DNA from: Cranoglanis bouderius
Lineage: Eukaryota; Chordata; Actinopteri; Siluriformes; Cranoglanididae
Direction: 5' to 3'
Assembly (NCBI GenBank): GCA_023630585.1
Contig: CM042558.1
Coordinates: forward strand, 2,205,501-2,269,500
DNA length: 64,000 nucleotides
The notes under the pieces were generated by a model. It was not told the origin of the DNA. It worked only from the letters and a program-made list of their open reading frames with translations, and did no database searches. A program made the position numbers and the translations under genes. This document shows positions 1-29,839 of the stretch, in pieces; positions within the stretch are counted from its first letter, which is position 1; every line of letters starts with the position of its first letter.

Positions 1-719
1 AATCAATCACACCTGAAAAATCTAACCAAAGTCTTCAGGAATACTTAAAAATTACAGGCAGGTGTGTTTGATTAGCATTTTCGTGAGCAAACTAACTAAC
101 AAGCCCCCTAAATGAACAAATCATTTCAAAAAGCGTTCACTGATGATTACTAAGCAAGCATTCTTTTAGCAGTTAACAAGCTAACATTATTGATCAAATC
201 TGTGCCAAGTGAATTAGATCTGGAAAACGAGATGTCCTCATTCAACTGAATACAAATTCACATACTACTCATTAACAGTGTTAGCCTGGTAGTTACCTCT
301 CCTCAGCTACAATGTCATATTATGAATGATCGTCATGGCAAAGAAAACAAAGTCATGTCAACCCAGAAACCCGCTGTCACGCTACAGGCAGATTGGGGGG
401 GAACACCTGACAGATAACCCCTCAAGTAACAGTAAAAGTCACACCTCTCCTTGAGTCTGTCTGTTCTGTTTATATGATATAAAACCTGGATTCAAGATGA
501 AGCAGCATATCCCAGTCCTGTGATGGGTACAATAACTCAGCATCTGCATTTAAACAAGACAACAGAGAGCAAAAGTACAGACTATTGAACAGAACAGAAG
601 AGAAAGTGTGTGTAGAGACAGTGAGTGTTTTTGTGTCTGCAGCATATCGCAAGACTCGCGACCTCATTATACGTGATATTTAAACTAATTATTACAACTA
701 TATATATTCATTAACATTT
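1..719. other. Upstream flank, no gene recognised
   Basis: AT-rich sequence with no coding signal I can support. The short open frames here lack codon structure and have no recognisable domain. It lies upstream of the hAT-like end and of the promoter of gene copy 1. Confidence 0.5.
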
Positions 720-902
720 AACAGTAACAGAGGAACACCACCAAATGTAGCTAAGTAAAAGTAAGTTTCTGTGATTAAAAATTAATTTGGGTGAGAGTAT
801 AAGTATGGCCAGTTAAATCTACTCTTACAAGTATTTTTTTTTCAAAAAGTTACTAAAGTAAATGTAACGAAGTAAATGTAGCACGTTACTACCCACCTCT
901 GT
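720..902 (-). mobile_element. hAT-type non-autonomous element end
   Basis: Read on the minus strand, this segment begins CAGAGGTGGGTAGTAACGTG at 902 and continues with repeated ACATTTACT motifs. That start resembles the CAGAGGTGGG terminus of abundant fish hAT-like repeats. Only one end is recognised and I did not find a matching inverted terminus or target duplication, so it may be a fragment. The family assignment rests on recall of the motif, not on a search. Confidence 0.45.
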
Positions 903-1149
903 CTACAATAACAAGAATAATCCAAAAGCATAAACTAGGAACCAAAGCAAGATCAAGAACACAATAAACAAAACATGGAACAAAATGGCCAGGTAAAGTA
1001 GGGCCTGACAAGGCATTGTAGCACATAAATGGTCAGCACTGAATAAGTCTGTTGTTGTGGCTATAATTCCAAATGCTATTTTGGTATAAGAATCATATTG
1101 TAGATTTCTGACAGACCAAGAAGAGTCATGCACACACACCTCTATTCAA

Positions 1150-1668
1150 ATAAATTGAGAATAGGTGGAACGCGTGACTAGTGTCTTGGGAGTACACATC
1201 TCAAATGATCTGACCTGGAGCATTAATTCCACTGCCGTGGTCAAGAAGGTATAACAGCACCTTTTTTCCTGAGGAGACTGAAGAAGGCTCACGTATCTCC
1301 ACAGATAATGGTGAACATTTATCGCTGTACCATTGAGAGCATCCTGACAAACTGCATCTCAGTGTGGTACGGCAACTGCTCAGTCGCCGACAAGAAAGCT
1401 CTCCAGGGAGTGGTGAAACAAAAGCCTGCACTGTCGCACCAGCAGGCTTAGGAATAGCTTCCTTCCCAATGCTGTCACACATCTGAACTTTCTGCAAGAC
1501 TGGTACAGTTTCCATAATCATGCATCTTACATCTACTGTAAATACTTTATTTAAATTGTCATATTTATTGCTATTTGCATTTCTGGTAAGAGGCTAACTG
1601 CAGTTTATTGACCTACACGGTACAGTGACAATAAAGTTGAATCTCATCACATCTAATCTCATCTCATA
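1150..1668 (+). pseudogene. LINE (L2-like) 3' end: reverse-transcriptase tail plus 3' UTR
   Basis: Between about 1216 and 1430 the plus strand reads, with frame breaks, as the C-terminal end of an L2/CR1-type reverse transcriptase. Recognisable pieces are FLRRLKKAHVSPQIMVNIYR, TIESILTNCISVWYGNCSVA and KKALQGVVK. The segment ends with the typical tail GTGACAATAAAGTTGAATCT followed by short degenerate repeats (1623-1668). It is 5'-truncated, as most LINE copies are, and has no intact frame. It sits just upstream of the promoter of gene copy 1. Confidence 0.7.
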
Positions 1669-1861
1669 TCTGCCACTTTTTTTAAAAAAAAAAGAGTGTA
1701 CAGAGTACCTTCTGACTTTTTTTCAACTGTCTTTTTTTTTTTTTTTTTTTTCAAATCCTAGTCATGCCTCAAGAAACCTGAATTTCTACTGTCAAAACAG
1801 AATGTAGTTTTGCAACAATTAGAACAAGTAAATCTGCTGCATATTTCAGGATTGCTCTCTG

Positions 1862-1899
1862 TTACAGTGCCTATATAGGTAACTGGTGATTCTCTCCTC

Positions 1900-1905
<6 letters not shown>
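1862..1905 (+). promoter_or_regulatory. Putative TATA promoter of ZP gene copy 1
   Basis: A TATA-like CTATATAG lies at 1871-1878, about 25-30 bases upstream of a leader exon that ends at the donor at 1955 (CAGCCTG|gtaaga). The same arrangement is found, diverged but alignable, on the minus strand at 29.73-29.82 kb: TATA-like box, leader exon ending CAGCCTG, then a GT donor. Conservation between the two copies is the main support. The exact start site is inferred. Confidence 0.55.
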
Positions 1906-18304
<16,399 letters not shown>

Positions 18305-18359
18305 TCTTTCAAGCATTATGTTCTTATTGCTTTTATTATCATATATCATTACATGAAAT

Positions 18360-19740
18360 AGAAGATTTAGAAGACCTAAGTAATAAAATAAATATAATTA
18401 TTTGCAGTACAGCACAAGAGACAATTGGGAAAAGTAAAGAGGTGAGAAGGAAAAAGGCGGTACCATGGTGGACAGAAGAATGTACTGAAATAGAGCATTA
18501 AGGAGAGATAAGAAATCATATTACTTTGAAAACTTTATAATATATCAAACAACCCATTGATATAACAATATATCAAAGAATCCAGATATCCTGGTCCAAA
18601 AAGTGCCATCTTGGTGCACTGTATGAATTGAAGCAAGCTTTATTAGGGGTAAAACATACATCACGAGGAAAAGACGAAATATGTTACGAAATGATAAAAT
18701 ATCTATCATATGTACCACTGAACTTCATTTTACTATTTTTGAATAAAACTGCCTTCCTCTTGTAAAAATGGGGTGATCATTCCAATTGTTAATCCCGGGA
18801 AAAAATATTCTATAGCAGCAAATTATAGACTAATCACTTTATCATCTAACCTATGTAAACTAATTAAAAGAATGGCAGTAGCAAGGGCATGAGGAATCGT
18901 GGTGCTGGCTATGTGGGGTGCAGTCTTCCCGGCGTGGGGAGCAGCGAGCTGGCTGAAGCGGGCTCAAGGCGGGACCCAGGGAGTGTGGCGCTGGCAGCGG
19001 GTACCGGCCGAGGGTGCAGCATAGTCAGGGAGCGTCTTCGTCAGCACCGTCGTCTCGTGCGTCGGCCTCTGTGAAGTAGAAAGACACCAGAATCAGCATT
19101 GACAAGACCGGAGAACTTGCTCACCTCTCTGTACTGGTGCTGCCCTTTTATACTCTCCTGGCTTCTGCAGGAGGATGAAGAGAGGCGGCTCCCCCGCCCT
19201 CCAGCCATGTGCTCCTGTGCTGTCCACAACAAAGGGGGTGCAGAAGCGGAGCTGTCTCAGCACCTGGGTGGCAGTTGTGCGGGGAGCGTGTTGATTTGTG
19301 TGCGTGTGGGCTGCATGCTCACCATCACAACCATACAGGTGAGGGTCGGAACAAGATTTACACAATAGATAACGTTACTCCACAAGGTAGTGTCTGCATC
19401 CCAGTGTTGTTCAATAACATGATAAATGATATCAATGATTAGACAAGGAATTGGCAAATCCCTTAACGTAGATGATGGTGCCTTGTGGAAAAGAGGCCGA
19501 ATATGGAATATGTGGAGAGAAGTATGCAGCTAGCAATCAACAAAGTTGAAAAATGGGCAAATAACTGGAGATTCCAACTGTCTGTAGGAAAGACACAAGT
19601 TATATGCTTTTCAAAGAAGATGAAAATTCCAAATATTAAACTAAAACTTTACGATCAAGTATTAGAACAAGTCCCAGTTATTAGGTTCCTGGGGGTATGG
19701 ATGGACTCAAAGCTTACATTTACAACACATATGTAGTAGT
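18360..19740 (+). pseudogene. LINE fragment (I/Nimb-like), interrupted
   Basis: The 5' part (18360-18885) shows endonuclease-to-RT linker features such as VPWWTEECTEIEH. The 3' part (19362-19736) shows RT core and C-terminal features: a PQGSVCIPVLFN motif and the end frame 19485-19736 with VEKWANNWRFQLSVGKTQVI and FLGVWMDSKLTF. Frames are broken by stops. A separate insertion at about 18889-19361 splits it. The inverted copy at 45541-47200 is interrupted at the same point, so the insertion predates the duplication. The clade call is from motif recall. Confidence 0.65.
18889..19361. mobile_element. GC-rich insertion within the LINE, unknown type
   Basis: About 470 bases clearly richer in GC than the surroundings, between TAGCAAGGGCAT and the resumption of LINE sequence near ACACAATAGATAACG. 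It contains a TATA-like TTTTATACTC at 19146. It could be a solo LTR or part of another retroelement, but I see no clear TG...CA ends or target duplication. The same insertion is in the right arm at about 45925-46400. Confidence 0.4.
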
Positions 19741-20540
19741 TTTACTCTGGTTGTGTAGTTTTATAGATGTGAGTCAAAAGGAACAAGGCAACGAAATGGG
19801 GGAGCTTCTTTTATTCCAGCACCTTAGAGACTGTAGAGACAGAGCACATACACATATCACATGGCGCACAATGCTCTCCCCCTCATGCAGGGCACACTGA
19901 GCAAGAAATGCTAATAACGTAAAGCATCACTCCCGTGAGAAGAGCAGTAAAATGCATCCGACCTCATCATCAGCCACCGGGCTTCTGAGGATGATGCAAA
20001 TATCATGTTGAAGCGAGCTTAGGGTGCGCCAGTAACAAGTGCTCCACCTGGAACTAACACTCTACCTGCTTAGTTCCTATCGAACATATCGAACCATACA
20101 GTATATACATTTTTTTCATACTATTTAGCAAGTGGACTCATGGGCTGTGAAATTATAAGCAAGGGTCAATGTTTGCAACATCTGTAGCCATTTTTGCTTG
20201 GTTCTTGGTACAATGCTCGAATCATGTTACTTAGGGTTCTGTTGAAATGCTCAACTTGCCCGTTGCCCATGGGATGCTATGCGGTTGTTCACTCCAGCAA
20301 CGTCCAGCAATTCGTGGATCAGTTGGCTCTCAAAGTTTGTGCCTTGATCCAAATGGATTCTTTGTGGAGAGCCATTCATGCAAAAGTATTTGTCTCACAA
20401 TAGCCTCGCCACTTGCTGTGCTGATTGGCTCTTACAGGGGAATGAATGGGCCATCTTAGTAAAATAGTCAGTTATGACTATGATGTCCACAGTGTGACCA
20501 CTGGAATTCTCTGCAGCCCAGAAATCTAGACACATTGTTA
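19741..20540 (-). pseudogene. Gypsy B remnant: LTR piece and integrase fragment
   Basis: On the minus strand 20535-20170 reads as a Gypsy integrase core, the same as the better preserved plus-strand copy at 44985-45370 (VARLLWDKYFCMNGSPERIH in that copy). The segment 19741-19890 matches the putative LTR seen at 45390-45540, with an AATAAA in the minus sense. About 215 bases at 19892-20107 are present only in this arm. Confidence 0.6.
19892..20107. repeat. Left-arm-specific 215-bp insertion
   Basis: Right-arm sequence runs directly across CTTGCTAATGAGGGGGA at about 45390. In the left arm the equivalent point is split by about 215 bases of unrelated sequence, starting near CAGGGCACACTG and ending near CATACTATTTAGCAAG. 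The insertion is therefore younger than the arm duplication, or was lost from the right arm. The type is not recognised. Confidence 0.55.
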
Positions 20541-20680
20541 TGGCCCCCAAGGTGTTATTCCCGTATGGACCACTAGAGGGCAGCCCCCATGCAGGGAAGG
20601 CCTTGCATATTTCAGCAAGACAAGGCTAAACCACATACTGCATCTATTATAACAGCATGGCTTTGTAGTAGATAAAATGA
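20541..20680 (+). pseudogene. Solo-LTR remnant joined to a Tc1-like transposase fragment
   Basis: 20541-20596 matches the end of the solo LTR at 44513-44982 (CCACTAGAGGGCAGCCCCCA). From 20597 the sequence switches abruptly to a DD34E transposase fragment around its second Asp, detectable from TTTCAGCAAGACAAGGCTAA and GCATGGCTTTGTAGTAG. The right arm has about 1.9 kb between these two points, so this is a deletion junction specific to the left arm. Confidence 0.6.
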
Positions 20681-23600
20681 AGCGAGATCTTACAGTTTCC
20701 ACACTAATGACTATCCTCAGAGGACATTATAAAATAGTCTCCTCATCATATCTACTACATAGGCTCATGAACATCTCACAGGAGCCCAAGGAGTCTGCTC
20801 AAAGTTTTCTGTTCCAAGCCATCGAACTGAGAGAGAAACTGCTGTTTACATCTGGAGATGAACAGGATGGGGAACAATTTAGCCCTGAGCTCATTCAATG
20901 AAAGTTCCTTCGCTCTGTGAAGACTGGACTCCTAAATGATGCAGTTAAGTTTCAAGTCAAACCATACCTCTGTGATCCTAAAGTGGTGGATGAAGTGTTA
21001 ATCGAGAAAATCGGTGAAGCTGTTAATCTGGAATTGGAAAGATAAACAAAGTTAAAGAAAGCAGCAACTACAAAGCCTTTTCGACTAAGTGAAGTTCAAG
21101 CAGTAGAAAATGCCTGTAGCACTGAGCAACATTTGTGCAGTGAGATAGAGACTCAATGCCAGAGGAAAGAGACAGTGGTAAAAGACACTACCATTGGCAA
21201 AGACAAGAAGAAACAAGTACAAGGCGATCGAAGACCTCAGAGCAAACATAATGGAAATGACCAAAGTGTTCCGAGAGACAATGGAATCAACCAGATCACA
21301 GTCCAATTCCCCTGTGACTCACTACAAACTGAAAGGAAGTCTAGAGGCTGCCGTTCATGCCAGGAGGCCCAAAGAGGTGAAGAGCACAGGCACTGTTATC
21401 ACTGCAGACAAGATGGACATCTGTCCCGGGGCTGTCAACAACAGATGCTGGCATTGGGAAACGGGAGGGGACTGCTGAACTGGACCCCCCAGTAGTCCAT
21501 TCTGTCATTGGGTCCCAAGCCAGCTCAGAAGTGCTGCCGACATCCAGACTTGAAGGAAGCAAACAAGACAGTAAAGAAAATAACACCAACCAGTTAATTC
21601 TGCGTCTGTTGACAAGTTAGTGTCTTTTACCACACCTGGGCTCTTGAACATCAACGGCAAAAGTGCCTGGTCCACTGCCAGCTTAATGACATCATCGTTG
21701 AAGCCCTTTGGGACACTGGAGCCCAAGCCAGTATTATTAATGCAGACTGGAGAAGACGACACTTACCACATACCACCATCCGACCTATTGAGGCGCTCCT
21801 GGGGTCTGGAACACTGACTGGGCTTGCTGAAAATCATACAGAGATCCCCTTTGATGGCTGGGTGGAAGTGAGCTTCCGACTGAGTGATGACAAATGCACA
21901 GAAGGAACCCTGCAAGTACCCATACTTGTGGCAAGTGATGCTAGTGTGGCTGATAACCCTATCATTGGTTACAATATCATCGAGGAGATACTTGGCAGGT
22001 GGGAGAAACAGGGGCCACAATCCAATATTGTCCGTAGGGTGAGCAAAGCTTTCTCTATATCAATAAATAAGACAAAGTCAGTGCTTAAGATGTTGAAGAC
22101 TGTTAATTCAAATATGACTGTTGGAAAGGTGCGATTTGATAATCAAAAGATCCGACTCAATGCAGGGCAAAAAACCACTGTTTATGCACAAGCGCACATA
22201 GGGGGGCAATGTCAAGAACAGAGCCTGTTATTTGCTCCATATGAACCATCAACACTACCTGCGGGTTTAATAATGCAGGAGGGTATAGTCAAAGTCGGTA
22301 CCGGGAAGACAGCAAAAGTGTCAATTGCCATCGTTAATACAACCAAGCACCCAGTCATACATCCACCAAGACTCATACTAGGCCACCTTGAAGTGATAAA
22401 GATGACTTACCCAGTAACCGCAGACTCTTTCCAGAAAAAGGAGACTCAGATGGAGCAGGTGATAAAGCAACCGACATCCGCAGTGCAGACATGTAGGGTG
22501 AGTGTTACACCACATCAATCACAGAGACCCAGTTTTTGGGATCCCCCAATAAGACTTGAACACTTAACAGAGACACAGCAACAAATTGTAAAGTAGCTGT
22601 TCAAGGAAGAGTGCAACGCTTTTGCTTATGATGAGAACGATGTTGGTTTTATCCCCTCACTTAACATGCATATCACACTCCATGACAAAACACCTGTCCA
22701 AAAGACTTATATCTCTGTGCCCAAGCCACTTTTACAGGAGGTGAAGGAGTACCTGCAAGACCTGATGATCCAAGGGTAGATAAGCAAATCAAGGTCTCCT
22801 TACTCCTCGCCAGTGGTGTGCGTGAGGAAGAAGGATGGGAGTCTGAGACTTTGATGCGATTATCGTGAGTTAAATCTGTACCTGACAGGCACCTCATTCC
22901 CAGGATCCAGGATATGCTGGACTCCCTGAGTGGCAGCTCTTGGTTTTCGGTCTTGGACCAAGGCAAGGCCTACCACCAAGTATTTATTGATGTTGAGAGC
23001 TGACCTCTAAGAGCCTTTATAACACCCTGGGGACTATTTGAGTGGAACAGGATTCCATTTGGCCTTAGCTCAGCTCCAGCGGAATTCCAAAGGAACATGG
23101 AAGCTTGCCTCGAGGGTCTGAGAGATGTTATCTGTCAGCCTTACCTGGATGACAACCTTGTTCATAGTGCTTCCTTCGATGATTATGTGAACCATGTTCG
23201 CACAGTCCTCCAGAGATACCAGAAATATGGAGTTAAACTCAGCCCACACAAGTGTGAACTGTTCCAAAGGAAAGTCCATTTCTTGGGCCGTATTGTGTCA
23301 GAGGATGGATATTCCATGTATCCATCTGAAATAGCCCCAGTACAGGCCCTGAAGCTCCGAACACCAGCTACAGTAGGAGATCTGAGAAAAATTATGGGTT
23401 TCCTTTCCTATTATAGAACATACATACTCAATTTCTCTCGCCTGGCAAGACCTCTCTATCAGCTTATAGCCGCACCACCGCAAAGCACATTGCCTCCTGA
23501 GTCTAAGGGAAAGAAAAAAATGGTCAGGCAGGCAACCTCTAACACACCCATAACCTGGACACAGACTCACCAAGAAGCATTGAACACCCTGATTGACCAC

Positions 23601-25960
23601 TTAACAGAGCCACCAATACTTGCATATCCCGACCTGACTCTACCACTTGTGCTCCATTGTGACATGTCACAATGGGGGTAGTCCTTTATCAGAAGCAAAA
23701 AGGAAAGATGTCAGTGATTGCATATGGGTCAAGGAATCTCACACCACCTGAGAAAAATTACCCCATGCATTCAGGAAAATTAGAGTTCCTTCCTCTAAAG
23801 TGGGCAATTTGTGAACATTTTAGGGATTTTTTGTTCCATGCTCCACATTTTGACAACCGCCAGACTCAATGCAACAGGGCACCATTGGGTTGCAGAGCTG
23901 GCCGATTTTAATTTCACCATCAAATACCAGCCAGGGAGGTGCAATGCAGATGCAGATGGCTTGTCAAGAATGCCACTGGACATTGACTAGTACATGAAAC
24001 TGTGCACAGAGGAGATAAAGCTGTCCACCTGGTGGAAGATGAAATCTCACTGCCTGCTAATCTGTGTCTTTTGCAGGAATAGATCAAACAATCCCAACAG
24101 AGAGACCCTGTTATCAGCCGTGTCCTGGAGTATAAAAAGAATAACAATCGCCCATTTGGCCAGACTCTGAAAAAAGAATCTAATGCTGTCAGACTCCTGC
24201 TGAAACAATGGACATGACTGCATTTGAGTGATGACGGAGTCTTGTATAGAAGATCAGGAAAGAGAAACCAACTTATTCTACCAAGAGAATATCATCAAAC
24301 GGTTTACAGGGAGTTGCATCAGGAAATGGGGCATCTCGGGACAGAGAAAACTCTAAGTCTAATATGTGAGCAATTCTACTGGGCCCATATGCAAAAGGAG
24401 ACCAAGCACTTTGTGACACGCGTATGTGAGTGCCTAAAAAGGAAAAAGCCTCAAAAGTCTACTAAAGCCCCACTGACTACAATTCAAACCACATACCCCT
24501 TCCAGCTTGTGTCCATTGACTTTCTTCACCTCAAAACATCCAAAAATGGTTACGAGTACATACTTGTAGTGATAGACCATTTCACACATTTTGCTCAGGC
24601 TTACGCTACAAGAAATAAGTCAGATAAAACAGTAGTACAACATGTCTTTGGCAATTTTGCCCTCATGTTTGGCTTTCCTGAGAAAATCCATCATGATATG
24701 GGAAGAGAATTTGAGAATCATCTGATGGATCAGCTACAAAAGGTTTGTGATGTGCATGGGTCCCACATGACCCCATACTGTGGTTGAAAGGTTCAACCAG
24801 ACGACCGGCCGACTGGAAGAACTCAAAAGTGGTCCATGTGTATAACTGCACCCGTTGTGAAGCGACTGGGTTTTCTCCATATTACCTGTTATTCGGGCGT
24901 TCACCCCGGCTCCCCATTGATCAATGTTCAATCTGCAGGTAAATGAGATACAGCAGAGTTATGCAGACTATGTGATAGACTGGCGAATGCGGCTGCAGGA
25001 AGCCTATGAAATTGCATCAAAGATTGCCAAGAAAGAGGCCTTGAGAGGAAAGAAATACTATGATAAGAAAGTCCATGGTGTTGAACTTTGGCCTGGAAAC
25101 AGAGTCCTACTCAGGAACTTAAGTGAAAGAGGAGGGCCAGGAAAACTGCGCTCACACTGGGAAGATTGTGTACATACAGTGGTAAGGAGGAAAAGCCCTG
25201 ATGGTCCAGTGTATGAGATCCAAGCAGAGAAATGTGGACAGAGTCGGGTGGTACACAGAAACCTCTTGCTGCTCTGCAAAAGTTTATCTGTTGAAAAGCC
25301 AGAGACAAGAGAATGCCAACACAGAAAACAAACATGGAGCTAAGTGAAGGAAAGATCCAGAACAACTGCACAACATAGACTCAGTCAGTGATGATGATGA
25401 TGAAAGATATGAACTGTGCTGTGAATTTCCACCCCGTCCCGAACACAGTGGAAAGCTCATCACACTGAATCCTGAAGCTGAACCATTTGAACCGGCAATA
25501 ATGAATGAGGACTTACCCAAATACCAACCTGATGCTGGAGAACGAGAGAATGCAGACATCACAGTAGCTGAGGAGGAGAATGTTCCACAGAAGGACAATG
25601 TCTCTGAAGAGGAGGATTGATATTCTGGGAGTGAGCCGGAGGTACCACAGCCATCAACTTACCCACAAAGACAGAAACGTCAGCCAAATATGTTGACTTA
25701 TAATGAACTGGGAGAACCAACAGTGGTACGGAGAAATCCTGTCCTGAAACAGATCAACTTCCAGCCGACCTGTGGTCAGGACCTGTGGAGGCCGTGAACA
25801 TTACCAGACAACAGGATAGTGAACTAAAAACATTAAAACATCACAGAGAGAAAAGAAAGAAGAAAACGGAAAAAATAATGCATACCTGTGACCAGTGACT
25901 TGAAACCTGAGACCTGTGACCTGTAAAGTAAACAGAAAAAAATAGAGGTAACAAGACTAA
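20677..25960 (+). pseudogene. Gypsy A retrotransposon remnant, left copy (gag-pol, disabled)
   Basis: A Ty3/Gypsy element with domains in order: gag (20677-21070), CCHC knuckle CHYCRQDGHLSRGC near 21396-21440, protease motif with DTGAQASIINADW near 21715-21755, reverse transcriptase (22750-23450) with YLDDN near 23140, RNase H (23640-23900), integrase (24224-24790; 24924-25343) and a C-terminal extension to about 25797. Many stops and frameshifts break it. Stops at 22594, 22778 and 22853 are shared with the right-arm copy, whereas others (a stop near 23680; a deletion near 24010) are private to this copy. No LTRs could be delimited by eye. Not functional. Confidence 0.82.
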
Positions 25961-26382
25961 GTGAGTAAGTGGCTGATCATAATGGAGTCTGGTTACATGG
26001 TAAGATTCATCTAATTAAGATGTAACTGTTACATATGCTAATACTGCTGGTAGGAATAATCAAATAAATGGCCAAATGCATTAGTATGAAAATGTAGCAT
26101 TATAGTGCCTGACCCCCCCCCACCCTTTTTTCTAGCAAATAAGCCATGGCAAGGAGGGGATGACTAATTTCATGCATAGAATTAAAGCCAATTGAAAACC
26201 TACCTTTTGTAGAAAAGAGCAGGTCAGCCTGGAAACAACTGTACTTAAGTTGTGGTAAAATGTCAAAGAACATTTTTAAAAGTTGGGGAGGGTGTAGTAG
26301 TATGGACTCAAGTAGTCATATGTATGTATTGTTTATCATTAATATTATTAGTTATCATTTGTTAAATATGACGGGTCTTACG

Positions 26383-28020
<1,638 letters not shown>

Positions 28021-28280
28021 TATATGCCCTCGTATGTGGTGTTGGACCAAGGTCCCCAGTTTGCCAGCTATGGGCGTCAGTCATTGGGCTTTCACCCCCA
28101 GTCAAATGGCCAGACAGAGAGAGTCAAGCAAGATTTTGAATGACTCTAATTTGTGTTCATTTCTTGCTCTGCATTCTGCGGGTTCTACTATTAAGCACTG
28201 GATGATGACTCGCTCAGTTTGCTCAGGTCTCCCAAACACGGAGGCCTGTGATGTGGGGTTTATTGAAAGAAATAAGGTTT
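28021..28280 (+). pseudogene. Gypsy integrase fragment (third Gypsy family)
   Basis: The plus strand reads VVLDQGPQFAS, then in another frame a piece with FHPQSNGQTERVKQDFE and a stop. These are the second catalytic Asp and the HPQSNGQTER block of a Gypsy integrase core, with sequence between them lost. The stretch after 28140 is unassigned. Confidence 0.6.
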
Positions 28281-28443
28281 AATCTATTCAATTTCCATAA
28301 ATAAACTAAAGCAGAAAATCTAGTATTTGGATGATGTTAGGATTAAAATATTTATATTAAAATATTTAATATTATTTCAGTGTTTTACTTTTTCAAGATT
28401 CCCTCGAAAGAAAAACTTTTACACATTTACAATTTATTTGACG

Positions 28444-28445
<2 letters not shown>

Positions 28446-28504
<59 letters not shown>
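28446..28504. repeat. (AT)n microsatellite
   Basis: AT tract of about 59 bases. It marks the point where homology of the orphan ZP-gene 5' end to the first intron of gene copy 1 is lost. Confidence 0.95.
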
Positions 28505-28506
<2 letters not shown>

Positions 28507-28589
28507 GGAAATAATGGGAAATTCCCCAGTAAAATCCTTCTGATTATGAATAGGAATGAAAATATTCTGATTACAGGTCATCTAGAAAC

Positions 28590-29378
28590 TGAGATTTTGG
28601 ATTCATAATATGCTAAAATGATTTTGTATAGTTTTCTGTGTTTGCATAGATTTCTGACATATAATCCTCAACTCCATTCTCTTGTAATGTTCAAAAAGAC
28701 CAAAAACTTACTCATAAAGAGCAAGGTGGCCAGACACAGCAGAAGTTGGCACCCCATGAACAACTGGTATCTGAGATGGGAGGACAAATAGACATTAACA
28801 GACATATTCTATCTCACATTGTAAAATTAAGTAAAACCATTGCTTCTCATATGTACACAAACATTTTGATAATGACCGTTTTAAGGGCATAACTATATAT
28901 TTTTTTTGTTTGTTTGTTTTTTTGCACAGCTGTAGGACTATTAGCCATTTGAGTACCTTTTAATCTACCATGACAAATAAAGAGAAATACAAGGAAATAG
29001 TTTTAAAAATGTACATCCACTGTTACTATTTATCCATGACTAAAATTATGTTGTTGTTATTGTTGTTGTTGCATTTACAAAAAAAAAAAAAAAATGTTTT
29101 GGACTTTAATTTAATTGGAATTTAATTCAAATAACAATATCTTCTGAAATGTAGTTTTGTTTTTAAGTATAATAGTTTTATAGAAAACAGAAAATTACAC
29201 CCTTTTTTAAATTATGGTATGAGTCATATGCACTTTTTTATGTATTTTATGTACAGCTGCATTGTAACCTACCAAAACAAATAAATTGTTTTTTATTTAA
29301 ATGTCTGTTATTTTTGTGTAGATATTTCATTTTAAATTCTTAATTCCTAATATTTTTCTACAGATATCTCCATTTTTC

Positions 29379-29413
<35 letters not shown>

Positions 29414-29830
29414 GGCAGTTTTAACTAATGTGTAAAATAGTAAAATGGAAGAGAGCGCAATGACAAAGCATCATTTAAGGCACTGGGTGGAATATGTGGA
29501 AGCTCCAGTGAAAATGCACATTTATTTTTCTCAGAAACAGGAAAAATGTTAAAAGTAATTAATCTATCTTGATTATATTAAATAAAAAATAACAGCATTT
29601 TTGTTTTAATAAGCTCAGAATTCTTCCCAAAACCCTGATTTTAGTAATCTTACTTCTAACAAAAATGCATATATAAAAATCAATAGATAGATAGATAGAT
29701 AGATAAAATTAAATTTAAAGCTTACCAGGCTGTAGACCGCTTTTACTGTGTCTGCGGAGCGTCTGTACAGCTGACTATATGAGAAGTGCATCACTGGGTA
29801 TCTATATAGACATCGTAACAGGAAACAAAA
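28590..29830 (-). pseudogene. Orphan 5' end of a third ZP-stalk gene: promoter, leader exon, signal exon
   Basis: Aligns in reverse with about 1.83-3.0 kb of gene copy 1. TATA-like TATATA (minus sense, 29808-29803); leader exon ~29780-29726 ending CAGCCTG and followed by gtaag; intron sharing a long stretch around TTCCACATATTCCACCCAGT (about 29480-29500); signal exon 28770-28712 with ATG at 28757 encoding MGCQLLLCLATLLFM in phase 1, then gtaag. Intron homology continues to about 28620 and stops near the AT tract. No stalk, EGF or ZP exon on this strand lies downstream within the window, so it is a truncated copy. It is clearly more diverged from copy 1 than the two arms are from each other. 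Confidence 0.8.
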
Positions 29831-29839
29831 GCTGAAATA

